Below are positions 1-6,891 of a DNA stretch of 7,892 nt, in pieces (the first letter of the stretch is position 1; each line of letters opens with the position of its first letter). The notes under the pieces are model-generated. The model saw only the letters and a list, made by a program, of their open reading frames with translations. It ran no database searches and was not told the origin of the DNA. Made by a program: the position numbers and the translations under genes. The stretch lies in the NCBI GenBank assembly GCA_026989715.1, contig JALSIU010000347.1, forward strand, positions 1 through 7,892, read 5' to 3'. Source of the DNA: Methylomonas sp. GTDB taxonomy: Bacteria; Pseudomonadota; Gammaproteobacteria; Methylococcales; Methylomonadaceae.

Positions 1-1118
1 GTATGAATGCATCTAAAAAGAATGCACCATCGGTTGCACCTGGGCGGCGAGTGACAACAATTAGTAATAAATCGAGAAAAGTAAGTATTAATACCAAAAG
101 GAGCCATAATCTGAACAGCACTTCTTTAGAAGGCGTTAGTATTGTCGCTGATGAACCTAATAATGCTTTAGTGATTATGGCAGAGCCACAGCAATATCGT
201 ATGCTGAGTAAAGTGATTAAACGTCTGGATGTGATGCCTTTACAAGTCATGCTAGATGCGACCATTGTTGCTGTCGATTTAACCGATAATTTGAAATATG
301 GGGTGAAATGGAAATTTAATAATAGCGGCCCTAACGGCATGGAAGGAATTGGAGTTTTAGGAACCGTTGCCAAAGGCTTGACAGCTGCGGCTACGGGCGG
401 ATTTTCTTATGGTTTGCAACGTAGTTCTGATGATATTCGCCTGGTTTTTAATGCTTTGGCAGATGATAATAAAATTAATGTTTTATCATCGCCCTCGCTT
501 ATGGTGCTTAATAATCATGAAGCCAGCATTAAAGTGGGGGATCAGATTCCGATAAGAACGTCGGAAACAACCAATACCGATGGCAGTGGTAACTTGCAAA
601 CCAGCCCTATCCAGATGGTTGATACGGGGGTTCTATTGACTATAAAGCCACGTGTTAATGCGACAGGCGTGGTCATATTGGATATTGAGCAGAGTGTGAA
701 TACCCCCTTAGCATCAAATGTATCATCGGGTATTGATTCACCGGCTATTTTGAAACGGGAGCTGAAAAGTAGTGTGGCGATATTAAGTGGTGAAAGTGTT
801 GTTTTGGGTGGCCTGATTTCTGAGCGGCATACTTTTTCTAATACAGGCATGCCATTTTTAAAGGATATACCCTATTTAGGTTGGCTATTTGGCTCGCAAG
901 CCAAAAAGGTAGAAAGGACTGAGCTAATTGTGGTGATTACGCCTAGAGTAGTAGTGAATAAATTTGATGCTAGAAAAGTCACCAATGAATTTAAGCGTAA
1001 ACTAACAGGTATTTATTATGACCAAGATAAATTTACACCTGGTGGGGATGTTACTCCAAGAGGACATGATGGTTTGATAATACAATCTGATGAAGGGCGT
1101 ATTAAGTCGTTACAATAA
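1..1118 (+). CDS. gspD: Type II secretion system secretin GspD, C-terminal part (5' end outside window)
   Basis: Outer-membrane secretin that forms the multimeric exit channel of a type II secretion system. The visible 371 codons lack the signal peptide and the N0-N2 domains, and family members are usually 600-700 residues, so the ATG at base 3 is internal and the gene is cut by the window edge. In visible residue numbers, about 5-80 are the end of an N3 (NolW-type) domain (ADEPNNALVI, then a KRLD element), interrupted by a basic Ser/Asn-rich loop at 4-40. The secretin barrel domain spans about 81-316: VLSSPSLMVLNNHEA at 160-174, VGDQIP at 178-183, DTGVLL at 207-212, VVLGGLISE at 266-274, GMPFLKDIPYLGWLFGS at 282-298 and RTELIVVITPRV at 305-316. 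The KDIPYLGWLFGS and TELIVVITPR pattern fits GspD better than PilQ. Residues 317-371 form a non-barrel tail that could correspond to an S-domain. The next gene is an M23 peptidase, and no gspE follows. Secretin assignment is firm; the GspD subtype is likely. Confidence 0.92.
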   Translation, partial: MNASKKNAPSVAPGRRVTTISNKSRKVSINTKRSHNLNSTSLEGVSIVADEPNNALVIMAEPQQYRMLSKVIKRLDVMPLQVMLDATIVAVDLTDNLKYGVKWKFNNSGPNGMEGIGVLGTVAKGLTAAATGGFSYGLQRSSDDIRLVFNALADDNKINVLSSPSLMVLNNHEASIKVGDQIPIRTSETTNTDGSGNLQTSPIQMVDTGVLLTIKPRVNATGVVILDIEQSVNTPLASNVSSGIDSPAILKRELKSSVAILSGESVVLGGLISERHTFSNTGMPFLKDIPYLGWLFGSQAKKVERTELIVVITPRVVVNKFDARKVTNEFKRKLTGIYYDQDKFTPGGDVTPRGHDGLIIQSDEGRIKSLQ

Positions 1119-1119
1119 A

Positions 1120-1123
1120 GGGG
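1120..1123 (+). promoter_or_regulatory. Ribosome binding site supporting the GTG start of the M23 peptidase
   Basis: AAAGGGG at 1117-1123 overlaps the secretin stop codon and leaves nine bases before the GTG at 1133. A second purine run (AAAGAGG, 1126-1132) touches the start codon and is too close to serve. This supports GTG as the start, and termination of the secretin on the same site suggests translational coupling. Confidence 0.55.
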
Positions 1124-1132
1124 TAAAAGAGG

Positions 1133-2092
1133 GTGTGCAGGCGAATTATAAACTGTTTTTCAGTCTTATTGCTTTGTATGCTGAGTATGCAGGTTTGGGC
1201 AAAAAAGCTGTATAAATATCAGGATGCAGAAGGGCGTTGGTATTATACGGATAAAGCACCTATCGGAAAGTCCGCTCAAGCGTTTCAGGTTGAAGTTAAG
1301 CAGTTAAAAGTAGAGCCTAAGCAACGCGTATGGCTCAATAAGTCAGGTACAAAACAGCAACCGGACTATGCAATTAATAATGCTTTTTTTGGGCCGATAG
1401 AAGTAGAATTTAACTTTGAGCAACAGCGTAATGTGCGGGCAAGTCCCGTATTGCCGTTAACGCGAATTATTCGGCCGGGTGTTTCCGGTATTTTGTTTAC
1501 TGTGGTGGCGGTTAATCCCGCTCATAGTTGGCGCTATACCTTGCGTTATCGGTACACACTAGGCGATCCAGCCGCACAGCATAATGAGCAAGCCGCATAT
1601 TATCCGCCTTTTGCCAGTTATAGACGCTTTCCTATTACACAGGCGTTTAATGGCCGCTTTTCACATACGAACGCGCAAAGTCAGTATGCGGTTGATTTTG
1701 CCATGCCTGAAGGGTCAGAAGTGCATGCGGCTAGAGCTGGAATTGTGATGAGTTTAGATAATGATTTTTTTAAAGGTGGGGTCGATAAAAAAGCGTATAT
1801 GGCACGTGCCAACAGTGTCAGGATTTTACATGATGATGGTTCAATGGCGATTTATGCGCACTTACAGGTAGAACGTGCTCAGGTCTATGAAGGGATGCGG
1901 GTAAAGGCTGGGCAATTGATTGCCTTTTCCGGTAATACAGGGTTTAGCTCAGGGCCGCATTTGCATTTTGCTGTACAAGTCAATAAAGGTATGCGGCTGG
2001 TATCGGTGCCTTTTAAGTTTACGGATATCAAAGGCCGCTCAGCCGTGCCGAAAGCAGGACAGGTATTAGCAGGATTTGTTGTACCCAGATAA
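1133..2092 (+). CDS. Secreted M23 (LytM) family metallopeptidase with N-terminal DUF4124-like segment
   Basis: Predicted periplasmic peptidoglycan endopeptidase or cell-wall-binding protein of 319 residues. Residues 1-23 form a Sec signal peptide with a VWA|KK cleavage site. Residues about 25-45 (LYKYQDAEGRWYYTDKAP) match the DUF4124 pattern common in small gammaproteobacterial envelope proteins. A beta-rich linker follows, and the M23 domain covers about 165-285. Probable zinc ligands are H178, D188 (YAVDFAMP) and H278, with catalytic histidines H243 (YAHLQ) and H276 (GPHLHFAV); SGNTG is at 266-270. The first His sits ten positions before the Asp rather than in the classic HxxxD spacing, as I recall from a subset of M23 proteins. 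The GTG start is chosen because it gives a full signal peptide and has a GGGG-type Shine-Dalgarno nine bases upstream; the ATG at codon 16 would destroy the signal. The gene lies 14 bases after the secretin and is probably co-transcribed. The substrate is unproven. All catalytic positions appear intact, so it is unlikely to be a degenerate LytM activator of EnvC or NlpD type. Confidence 0.88.
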   Translation: MCRRIINCFSVLLLCMLSMQVWAKKLYKYQDAEGRWYYTDKAPIGKSAQAFQVEVKQLKVEPKQRVWLNKSGTKQQPDYAINNAFFGPIEVEFNFEQQRNVRASPVLPLTRIIRPGVSGILFTVVAVNPAHSWRYTLRYRYTLGDPAAQHNEQAAYYPPFASYRRFPITQAFNGRFSHTNAQSQYAVDFAMPEGSEVHAARAGIVMSLDNDFFKGGVDKKAYMARANSVRILHDDGSMAIYAHLQVERAQVYEGMRVKAGQLIAFSGNTGFSSGPHLHFAVQVNKGMRLVSVPFKFTDIKGRSAVPKAGQVLAGFVVPR

Positions 2093-2109
2093 ATAGAAGG
2101 GTCTTAAGC

Positions 2110-2141
2110 CCCCTCATCAAGATTGTACCTGTGATGAGGGG
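2110..2141. terminator. Inverted repeat between convergent genes, possible bidirectional terminator
   Basis: CCCCTCATCA (2110-2119) and TGATGAGGGG (2132-2141) are perfect 10-base inverted copies around a 12-base loop. The element sits in the 65-base gap between the ends of the M23 peptidase gene (plus strand) and the lipoprotein gene (minus strand), where a terminator serving both is expected. Neither side has a clean T-run directly after the stem, so intrinsic termination would be weak. It could instead protect the 3' ends of both transcripts. Confidence 0.6.
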
Positions 2142-2157
2142 AAATAGGAGGAAGGTT

Positions 2158-2583
2158 TTACTGTATAGGTTCGGCCTCAGTATCGTCTTCAGCATCATCT
2201 AAAGCGCGGTTGGTCACGGTCGAAATACACTCCAGATAGCATTTTGAGTAATTCATGTGGGCATCGGCTAAGCCTTGAGCTGAGCCAAAATGCTCACGCA
2301 ATTCGCTTAAAACTTCCGCAGGTTTTTCCGCTTTTTTAAGTGAAATCATGCGCGTGTAACCTTGATAAGCTTTTTTGCGCATCGGTTCGAAGGGCGCAAT
2401 GCCCGGCATTTTTTTAGATGATAAATCAACAATGCACTCTGTGATTACCTCAGGGTCGAGATGATAAGATTTGATGTCAGGGTCATGACTGATTTGTTCA
2501 AAAACAGCTTGTTTGTATGCCTCTTGTTCGCTACATGCGATGAGCGTTAACATTGATACGCTGATAAGTAATAGTTTCTTCAT
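2158..2583 (-). CDS. Small predicted lipoprotein of unknown function
   Basis: I do not recognise this 141-residue protein. It has a clear lipoprotein signal: positive MKK, a hydrophobic stretch, and a lipobox LIAC with the lipid-bearing Cys at 17, followed by Ser at +2, which favours outer-membrane sorting. The mature part is mostly charged and predicted helical by eye, with three more cysteines at 50, 115 and 119 (C-x3-C in SKCYLEC), enough for one disulfide plus a free thiol. The last 15 residues are very acidic (DDAEDDTEAE). The gene begins about 21 bases after plsC on the same strand and is probably the last gene of the glyQ-glyS-gmhB-plsC operon. No good Shine-Dalgarno precedes the ATG; the leader is A/T-rich. 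An envelope role is inferred only from the lipobox and from the LPS and phospholipid neighbours. Confidence 0.8.
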   Translation of the reverse strand: MKKLLLISVSMLTLIACSEQEAYKQAVFEQISHDPDIKSYHLDPEVITECIVDLSSKKMPGIAPFEPMRKKAYQGYTRMISLKKAEKPAEVLSELREHFGSAQGLADAHMNYSKCYLECISTVTNRALDDAEDDTEAEPIQ

Positions 2584-2604
2584 ATAATTTGCAATTTTAA
2601 AAAG

Positions 2605-3324
2605 TTATTTTGTTGCAATTTCTTGCATGGTATTGATAATCCACGTTTCTGCTTCGGCGTTAATGTCCTTACTTTTGCGGCCGGAAACAGTGATGGGCGT
2701 GCCAATTTTTAATTGAATAGTGCCGGGATATTTTATAAAGCTATTGCGCGGCCAGAATTCACCTGCATTATGCGCAATAGGAATGACCGGAAAGCCGGTG
2801 CGCTGTGCCAGTAAAGCACCGCTGGCACTAAATTTACGTTGTTCACCAGGTGCGGTACGTGTGCCTTCGGGGAACATGACTACCCAGAAGCCTTCCTGTA
2901 AGCGTTGTGCTCCTTGTTTTAATAATTGAGAAAGTGCCTCTTTAGGTGATTCACGGTCGATGGCAATCGGCTTTAAGGTTGCCATGGCCCAACCCCAAAA
3001 GGGAATCCATAATAAAGATTTTTTTAATAGTATGCATTGTGGAGGCAGTAGGGCAATTAAAGCAATGGTCTCCCAAGCCGACTGGTGTTTGCATAAGACA
3101 ATGGCATTTTTCACCAGGTTAATATTTTCAAGCCCTGAGACTTGGTAATCTAAACCACAGATAAGGCTGGTTGCCGATAAGACAAACTTTGCCCATAGGG
3201 TTGCGAGCTTATATTGTAAGGCGAAAGGTAATAGTGCTGCGATGAGCATTAGGATGCCAATGATAACGGTGGCCATTAGTACGCTAGCAAATAATAGACC
3301 TGAACGCAGGTAGAGTTGTAACAT
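2605..3324 (-). CDS. plsC: 1-acyl-sn-glycerol-3-phosphate acyltransferase (PlsC family)
   Basis: Inner-membrane enzyme that transfers an acyl group to the sn-2 position of lysophosphatidic acid to make phosphatidic acid, a step in phospholipid synthesis. From the chosen start it is 239 residues, usual for the family. Residues about 7-35 form a hydrophobic N-terminal membrane anchor. The acyltransferase motifs appear in order: H80-x4-E85 (CKHQSAWETI, the HX4E variant of HX4D), a KKSL segment at 101-104, FPEGTR at 151-156 and VIPIA at 180-184. The ATG at 3324 is preferred over one 48 bases upstream because AAGG lies seven bases before it, the protein then begins at the membrane anchor, and the upstream choice would add 16 atypical residues and overlap gmhB. 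With this start, plsC begins four bases after the gmhB stop. I recall the same gene order from Pseudomonas, where this paralogue has been linked to lysophospholipid acylation. Its preferred acyl donor cannot be read from sequence. Confidence 0.92.
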   Translation of the reverse strand: MLQLYLRSGLLFASVLMATVIIGILMLIAALLPFALQYKLATLWAKFVLSATSLICGLDYQVSGLENINLVKNAIVLCKHQSAWETIALIALLPPQCILLKKSLLWIPFWGWAMATLKPIAIDRESPKEALSQLLKQGAQRLQEGFWVVMFPEGTRTAPGEQRKFSASGALLAQRTGFPVIPIAHNAGEFWPRNSFIKYPGTIQLKIGTPITVSGRKSKDINAEAETWIINTMQEIATK

Positions 3325-3328
3325 TGAG

Positions 3329-3871
3329 TTACCTTGATAAGATGTCGTGTGTGGCCTCATAAAGATCCTCAAAAATAGGAATGTTTAAATCTGGGTGAGT
3401 GGCAAGTGTATGCTGTCCGTTTCCGGTTTTGACTAATAAAGGTTTTGCACCGGCAGCTTGCCCTGCTTGTAAGTCTCGCAATGAATCGCCAATAAAGAAA
3501 ATATCACTTAAATCGACACCTGCATCTTGGCTAAATTGGTGCAACATACCTGGTTTTGGCTTTCGGCAAGGGCAATTTGCATCAGGCAGGTGTGGGCAAT
3601 AATAAATATGTTGAATATGACCACCGACTGCCGCAAGCTGACGCAGCATTTTTGCATGAATAGCCGTTAAGGTAGCATCACTATAAAGCCCACGACCAAC
3701 TCCCGACTGGTTGGTGATGACAATGACGTGATAGCCTGCTTTATTTAATAAGGCAATCGCTTCCAAGCTACCGGCAATCGGTAGCCATTCGTCGGGAGAT
3801 TTAATAAATTGATTGGCATCGTGATTAATCACGCCATCACGATCCAGTAAAATATATTTAGTCGTGGTCAT
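3329..3871 (-). CDS. gmhB: D-glycero-beta-D-manno-heptose 1,7-bisphosphate 7-phosphatase
   Basis: Cytoplasmic HAD-superfamily phosphatase that removes the C7 phosphate from heptose 1,7-bisphosphate in the synthesis of ADP-heptose, the precursor of the LPS inner core. The 180-residue length is normal for GmhB. HAD motif I is DRDGVIN at 10-17 region, with the Asp nucleophile at 10 and acid/base Asp at 12. Motif II is TNQSG at 53-57. The family's zinc-binding set is C92, H94, C100 and C102 (YCPH...CPC), followed directly by RKPKPG with the motif III lysine, and motif IV is GDSLRD at 128-133. All catalytic and metal residues are present. The zinc loop separates it from histidinol phosphatase-like and other HAD enzymes. 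Its ATG directly abuts the glyS stop (TAAATG), and a weak AGGG lies inside the end of glyS, so translation is probably coupled. It lies in the glyQ-glyS-gmhB-plsC block rather than with other heptose genes. Confidence 0.96.
   Translation of the reverse strand: MTTTKYILLDRDGVINHDANQFIKSPDEWLPIAGSLEAIALLNKAGYHVIVITNQSGVGRGLYSDATLTAIHAKMLRQLAAVGGHIQHIYYCPHLPDANCPCRKPKPGMLHQFSQDAGVDLSDIFFIGDSLRDLQAGQAAGAKPLLVKTGNGQHTLATHPDLNIPIFEDLYEATHDILSR
3332..3335 (-). promoter_or_regulatory. Ribosome binding site deciding the plsC start
   Basis: On the minus strand AAGG precedes the ATG at 3324 by seven bases and adjoins the gmhB stop codon TAA (3331-3329). This fits translational coupling and argues against the longer plsC reading that would start at 3372 inside gmhB. 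Confidence 0.6.
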
Positions 3872-5938
3872 TTAGCCCTGTAACTTGGATATATCCGCAA
3901 TTTGTAAAAATAGCTTGGCAAGTTTATTGAGCAATGCCAAGCGATGTGCGCGTAATGCTAAATCATCACACATCACCATAACATGATCAAAAAAAGCATC
4001 CACATCGCTACGTAATTCTGCCAAACGGTTTAAGGCCGCTTGATAATCTTTGCTTGCCAGTAAAGGGCTGACATCAGTTGCAGCTTGCTCGGCGGAAGCC
4101 AGTAATGCTATTTCGGCCGGTTCAATTAATTGGCCAATTGTGTCGGCTGGTGCATTTTCTGATTTTTTCAGAATATTGCCGATACGCTTATTTGCGGCGG
4201 CCAAACTTTCGGCTTCAGGGCGCCGGCGGAAATTTTGCACGGCTTGCAAGCGGCGTTGAAAATCGTAAGGTTTTGCCGGCCTGACTGCTAAGACGGCATC
4301 AAATTCATCGGTCGTATAGCCCTGCTCTAAACTATACCCTTTAAGACGCTCATAAATAAATTGAATGACTAAAGTGCGTACTTTTTCTTGCTCAAAGTCA
4401 TGTGTAAATTGTTGCAAGGCAAAATCAATGCAAGTGAGTAAATTAATATCTAATTTATTTTCAATAATGGTTCTCAGAATACCTAAGGCCGCGCGGCGTA
4501 AGGCATAAGGGTCTTTATCGCCCGTAGGAATCATGCCCGCACTGAAGATGCCTGTTAAGGTATCTAGTTTTTCTGCAATCGCTAATATTTGCCCGGTACT
4601 GCCGGAAGCGGTTGGACTACCTGATTGTTTTGGAAAATATTGTTCTTCAATTGCTTGGGCAACCTCAGGTGGCTCACCATCTGCTAATGCATAATAACGC
4701 CCCATTAAACCTTGTAGGCTGGCAAATTCTTCAACCATATTGGTGACCAAATCGGTTTTGGCCAGTTTAGCGGCGCGACTAACTAAATTGCTGTCAATTT
4801 GTAAGCTATCGGCAATAAATTCGGCTAATTTAGCGACGCGTGTTGATTTGTCGGCTAAGCTACCCAGTTTTTTCTGGAAAATAATATTGCCAAGTTGCTC
4901 AGTACGTTGTTCTAAGCGTTGTTTGCGGTCTTGATTCCAGAAAAATTCTGCATCAGCGAGGCGCGGCATGATAACACGCTCATTCCCTTCACGAATAGCG
5001 GCTGGGTTACTGCTGTCAATATTACTAAAGGTAATAAAGTAGGGTAGTAGCTCACCGGTCGCACTTTTAATAGGAAAATATTTCTGATTGACCTGCATCG
5101 TGGTAATTAGTACTTCGGCAGGAAGAGCTAGGTAGCGTTTATCAAAGCGGCCGGTAATGGGGACAGGAAATTCATTTAATGCCGCAATTTCTGTTAACAA
5201 GTCTGCTTCAATATACGCAATGCCTTGTACGGCCGCCGCTGCACTGTTTGCCGCCGCTTCAATTATTTGCATGCGTTTATTAAAATCCGGAATCACTTTG
5301 CCGCTCTCTAATAAGCGAGTTTCGTAATGCTCCGGGGTAACCTCGATGCCGGAGGGTGCGTGAAAACGGTGGCCATAGCTTGTGTTGCCCGTGTTTAAGC
5401 CTAATATATCGGCACTGATAACCGCATCGCCATACATTAACACTGCCCAGTGTACGGGGCGAACAAATTCTATGTTAGAGCTTCCCCAGCGCATGCGCTT
5501 GGCAATAGGGAGTTGCTGAATGCTTTTGCGGATAATATCCGGAATTAAATCAACACTGGCTTGCCCTGGAATGTGTTGTGTAAAGGCTAACCATTCGCCT
5601 TTGTCGGTTTTTAAACGTCCTAGTTGGTCTACAGTGGTACCGCAGCTTTTGGCAAAGCCTTGGCAGGCTTTGGTGGCTTCACCTGCATCATTAAAAGCGG
5701 CTTGTATGGCAGGGCCGCGCTTTTCAATGCTTTTATCTGCTTGCGCAGAGGCTAAGTCTTTAATTAAGACGGCAAGGCGGCGCGGCGTGGCATAACTGAT
5801 ACTGCTACTGAAATTTAAGTCGGCATCTTGTAGGCCTTGCTGAATATTGGTTGCTAAAGCCTCACTGAGCCGGCGTAATGAGGCAGGGGGCAGTTCTTCA
5901 CAGCCTAATTCAAATAGTAAATGTTGTGTATTGCTCAT
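3872..5938 (-). CDS. glyS: Glycine--tRNA ligase beta subunit
   Basis: Beta subunit of the bacterial-type heterotetrameric glycyl-tRNA synthetase. It recognises and binds tRNA-Gly, while the alpha subunit carries the aminoacylation core. It has 688 residues against about 689 in E. coli. Landmarks in order: LLFELGCEELPP at 7-18, KRMRWG at 147-152, the HRFHAP element at 190-195, a stretch resembling the HD-type domain of the family (about 350-470, ending PTGDKDPYALRRA at 471-483), AANKRIGNILKK at 581-592, and a C-terminal DALR-type anticodon-binding region with ALRAHRLALLNKLAKLF at 661-677. The ATG overlaps the glyQ stop as ATGA, with GGAGAG (5949-5944) placed well upstream, so the two subunits are translationally coupled, as expected for a stoichiometric complex. 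No frameshift or missing segment is visible. Confidence 0.98.
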   Translation of the reverse strand: MSNTQHLLFELGCEELPPASLRRLSEALATNIQQGLQDADLNFSSSISYATPRRLAVLIKDLASAQADKSIEKRGPAIQAAFNDAGEATKACQGFAKSCGTTVDQLGRLKTDKGEWLAFTQHIPGQASVDLIPDIIRKSIQQLPIAKRMRWGSSNIEFVRPVHWAVLMYGDAVISADILGLNTGNTSYGHRFHAPSGIEVTPEHYETRLLESGKVIPDFNKRMQIIEAAANSAAAAVQGIAYIEADLLTEIAALNEFPVPITGRFDKRYLALPAEVLITTMQVNQKYFPIKSATGELLPYFITFSNIDSSNPAAIREGNERVIMPRLADAEFFWNQDRKQRLEQRTEQLGNIIFQKKLGSLADKSTRVAKLAEFIADSLQIDSNLVSRAAKLAKTDLVTNMVEEFASLQGLMGRYYALADGEPPEVAQAIEEQYFPKQSGSPTASGSTGQILAIAEKLDTLTGIFSAGMIPTGDKDPYALRRAALGILRTIIENKLDINLLTCIDFALQQFTHDFEQEKVRTLVIQFIYERLKGYSLEQGYTTDEFDAVLAVRPAKPYDFQRRLQAVQNFRRRPEAESLAAANKRIGNILKKSENAPADTIGQLIEPAEIALLASAEQAATDVSPLLASKDYQAALNRLAELRSDVDAFFDHVMVMCDDLALRAHRLALLNKLAKLFLQIADISKLQG

Positions 5939-6855
5939 GCCTGCTCTCCGGCGTGTTGAACCATAGGAAAGCCGAGTGACTCTCGGCGGGCATAATAGGT
6001 CTTGGCAACCGCTTTTGACATATTTCTGACTCTTAATATATAGCGTTGCCGCTCGGTAACGGAAATCGCGTGACGCGCATCTAGTAAATTAAAAATATGA
6101 GATGCTTTTAATACCATTTCATACGCCGGTAAGGGCAAGTTAAGGTCAATCAATTTGGCTGATTCGGCTTCGTAGGTATCAAAACTGCTGAAGAGAAAAT
6201 CAACTTTAGCGTGGTCGAAGTTATATTCGGACATTTCCACTTCATTTTGGTGGAACACATCGCCATAAGTGACGGTGCCCTGTGGGCCGTTTGACCAGAC
6301 TAAATCATAAACGCTTTTAACACCTTGAATATACATGGCAATGCGCTCAAGACCATAGGTTAACTCACCCGTTACCGGTTTGCACTCCAAGCCGCCGACT
6401 TGTTGAAAATAAGTAAATTGTGAGACTTCCATGCCATTGAGCCAGACTTCCCAGCCTAAGCCCCATGCGCCAAGTGTCGGAGATTCCCAATTATCCTCTA
6501 CAAAGCGTACATCATGCTCTAATAAATCCAAGCCAATATGACGCAAAGAACCCAGATAAAGCTCTTGAATATCTTTTGGAGAGGGCTTGAGAATGACTTG
6601 AAATTGATAATAATGTTGTAAGCGGTTAGGGTTTTCGCCATAACGGCCATCGGTTGGGCGGCGTGAGGGTTGTACGTAGGCCGCATTCCAAGGCTCGGGG
6701 CCTATGGCACGTAAAAACGTGGCAGGATGGAACGTACCCGCTCCAACTTCTAAATCAAGCGGTTGTAGTAAAGCGCAGCCTTTCTCTGACCAGTAGTGTT
6801 GTAATGCAAGGATAAGCCCTTGAAATGTAGATAAATCGTTATTTGAACTAGACAC
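5935..6855 (-). CDS. glyQ: Glycine--tRNA ligase alpha subunit
   Basis: Catalytic alpha subunit of glycyl-tRNA synthetase, a class II enzyme that makes glycyl-adenylate and charges tRNA-Gly together with GlyS. The 306 residues compare with 303 in E. coli, and similarity by recall is high throughout: TFQGLILALQHYW at 10-22, QPLDLEVGAGTFHP at 31-44, YVQPSRRPTDGRYGENPN at 60-77, VEDNWESPTLGAWGLGWEVW at 119-138, LECKPVTGELTYGLERIAMY at 156-175, and SVTERQRYILRVR at 265-277. The start is GTG at 6855; it puts nine residues before the conserved TFQG element, close to the eight in E. coli, and no in-frame ATG gives a full-length protein. No Shine-Dalgarno is evident upstream. The C-terminus overlaps glyS by four bases. 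It is probably the first gene of the glyQ-glyS-gmhB-plsC-lipoprotein operon. Confidence 0.98.
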   Translation of the reverse strand: MSSSNNDLSTFQGLILALQHYWSEKGCALLQPLDLEVGAGTFHPATFLRAIGPEPWNAAYVQPSRRPTDGRYGENPNRLQHYYQFQVILKPSPKDIQELYLGSLRHIGLDLLEHDVRFVEDNWESPTLGAWGLGWEVWLNGMEVSQFTYFQQVGGLECKPVTGELTYGLERIAMYIQGVKSVYDLVWSNGPQGTVTYGDVFHQNEVEMSEYNFDHAKVDFLFSSFDTYEAESAKLIDLNLPLPAYEMVLKASHIFNLLDARHAISVTERQRYILRVRNMSKAVAKTYYARRESLGFPMVQHAGEQA

Positions 6856-6891
6856 AATATCGAGATTATTTAAACGCTGAAAAATCCGTCA

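Noticed and set aside
3..5. ATG at the left edge as the real start of the secretin
   Set aside because: The protein from here has no signal peptide and begins inside an N3 domain. Full-length secretins are far longer, so the gene continues upstream of the window.
542..850. Open frame of 102 codons antisense to the secretin
   Set aside because: It lies wholly within the conserved secretin domain, its translation has no recognisable motifs, and the sense frame is certain.
1384..1390. Run of seven T in the M23 peptidase gene as a phase-variable tract
   Set aside because: The run is short, the frame is intact across it, and there are no other signs of phase variation.
3325..3372. Longer plsC reading with 16 extra N-terminal residues
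   Set aside because: It would overlap gmhB by 44 bases, adds a charged stretch before the membrane anchor, and the ATG at 3324 has a well-placed AAGG.
5520..5795. Open frame of 91 codons antisense to glyS
   Set aside because: It is a shadow of a strongly conserved coding region; no start signal or motif supports it. Other antisense frames in glyS (4050-4284, 4740-4934) fail for the same reason.
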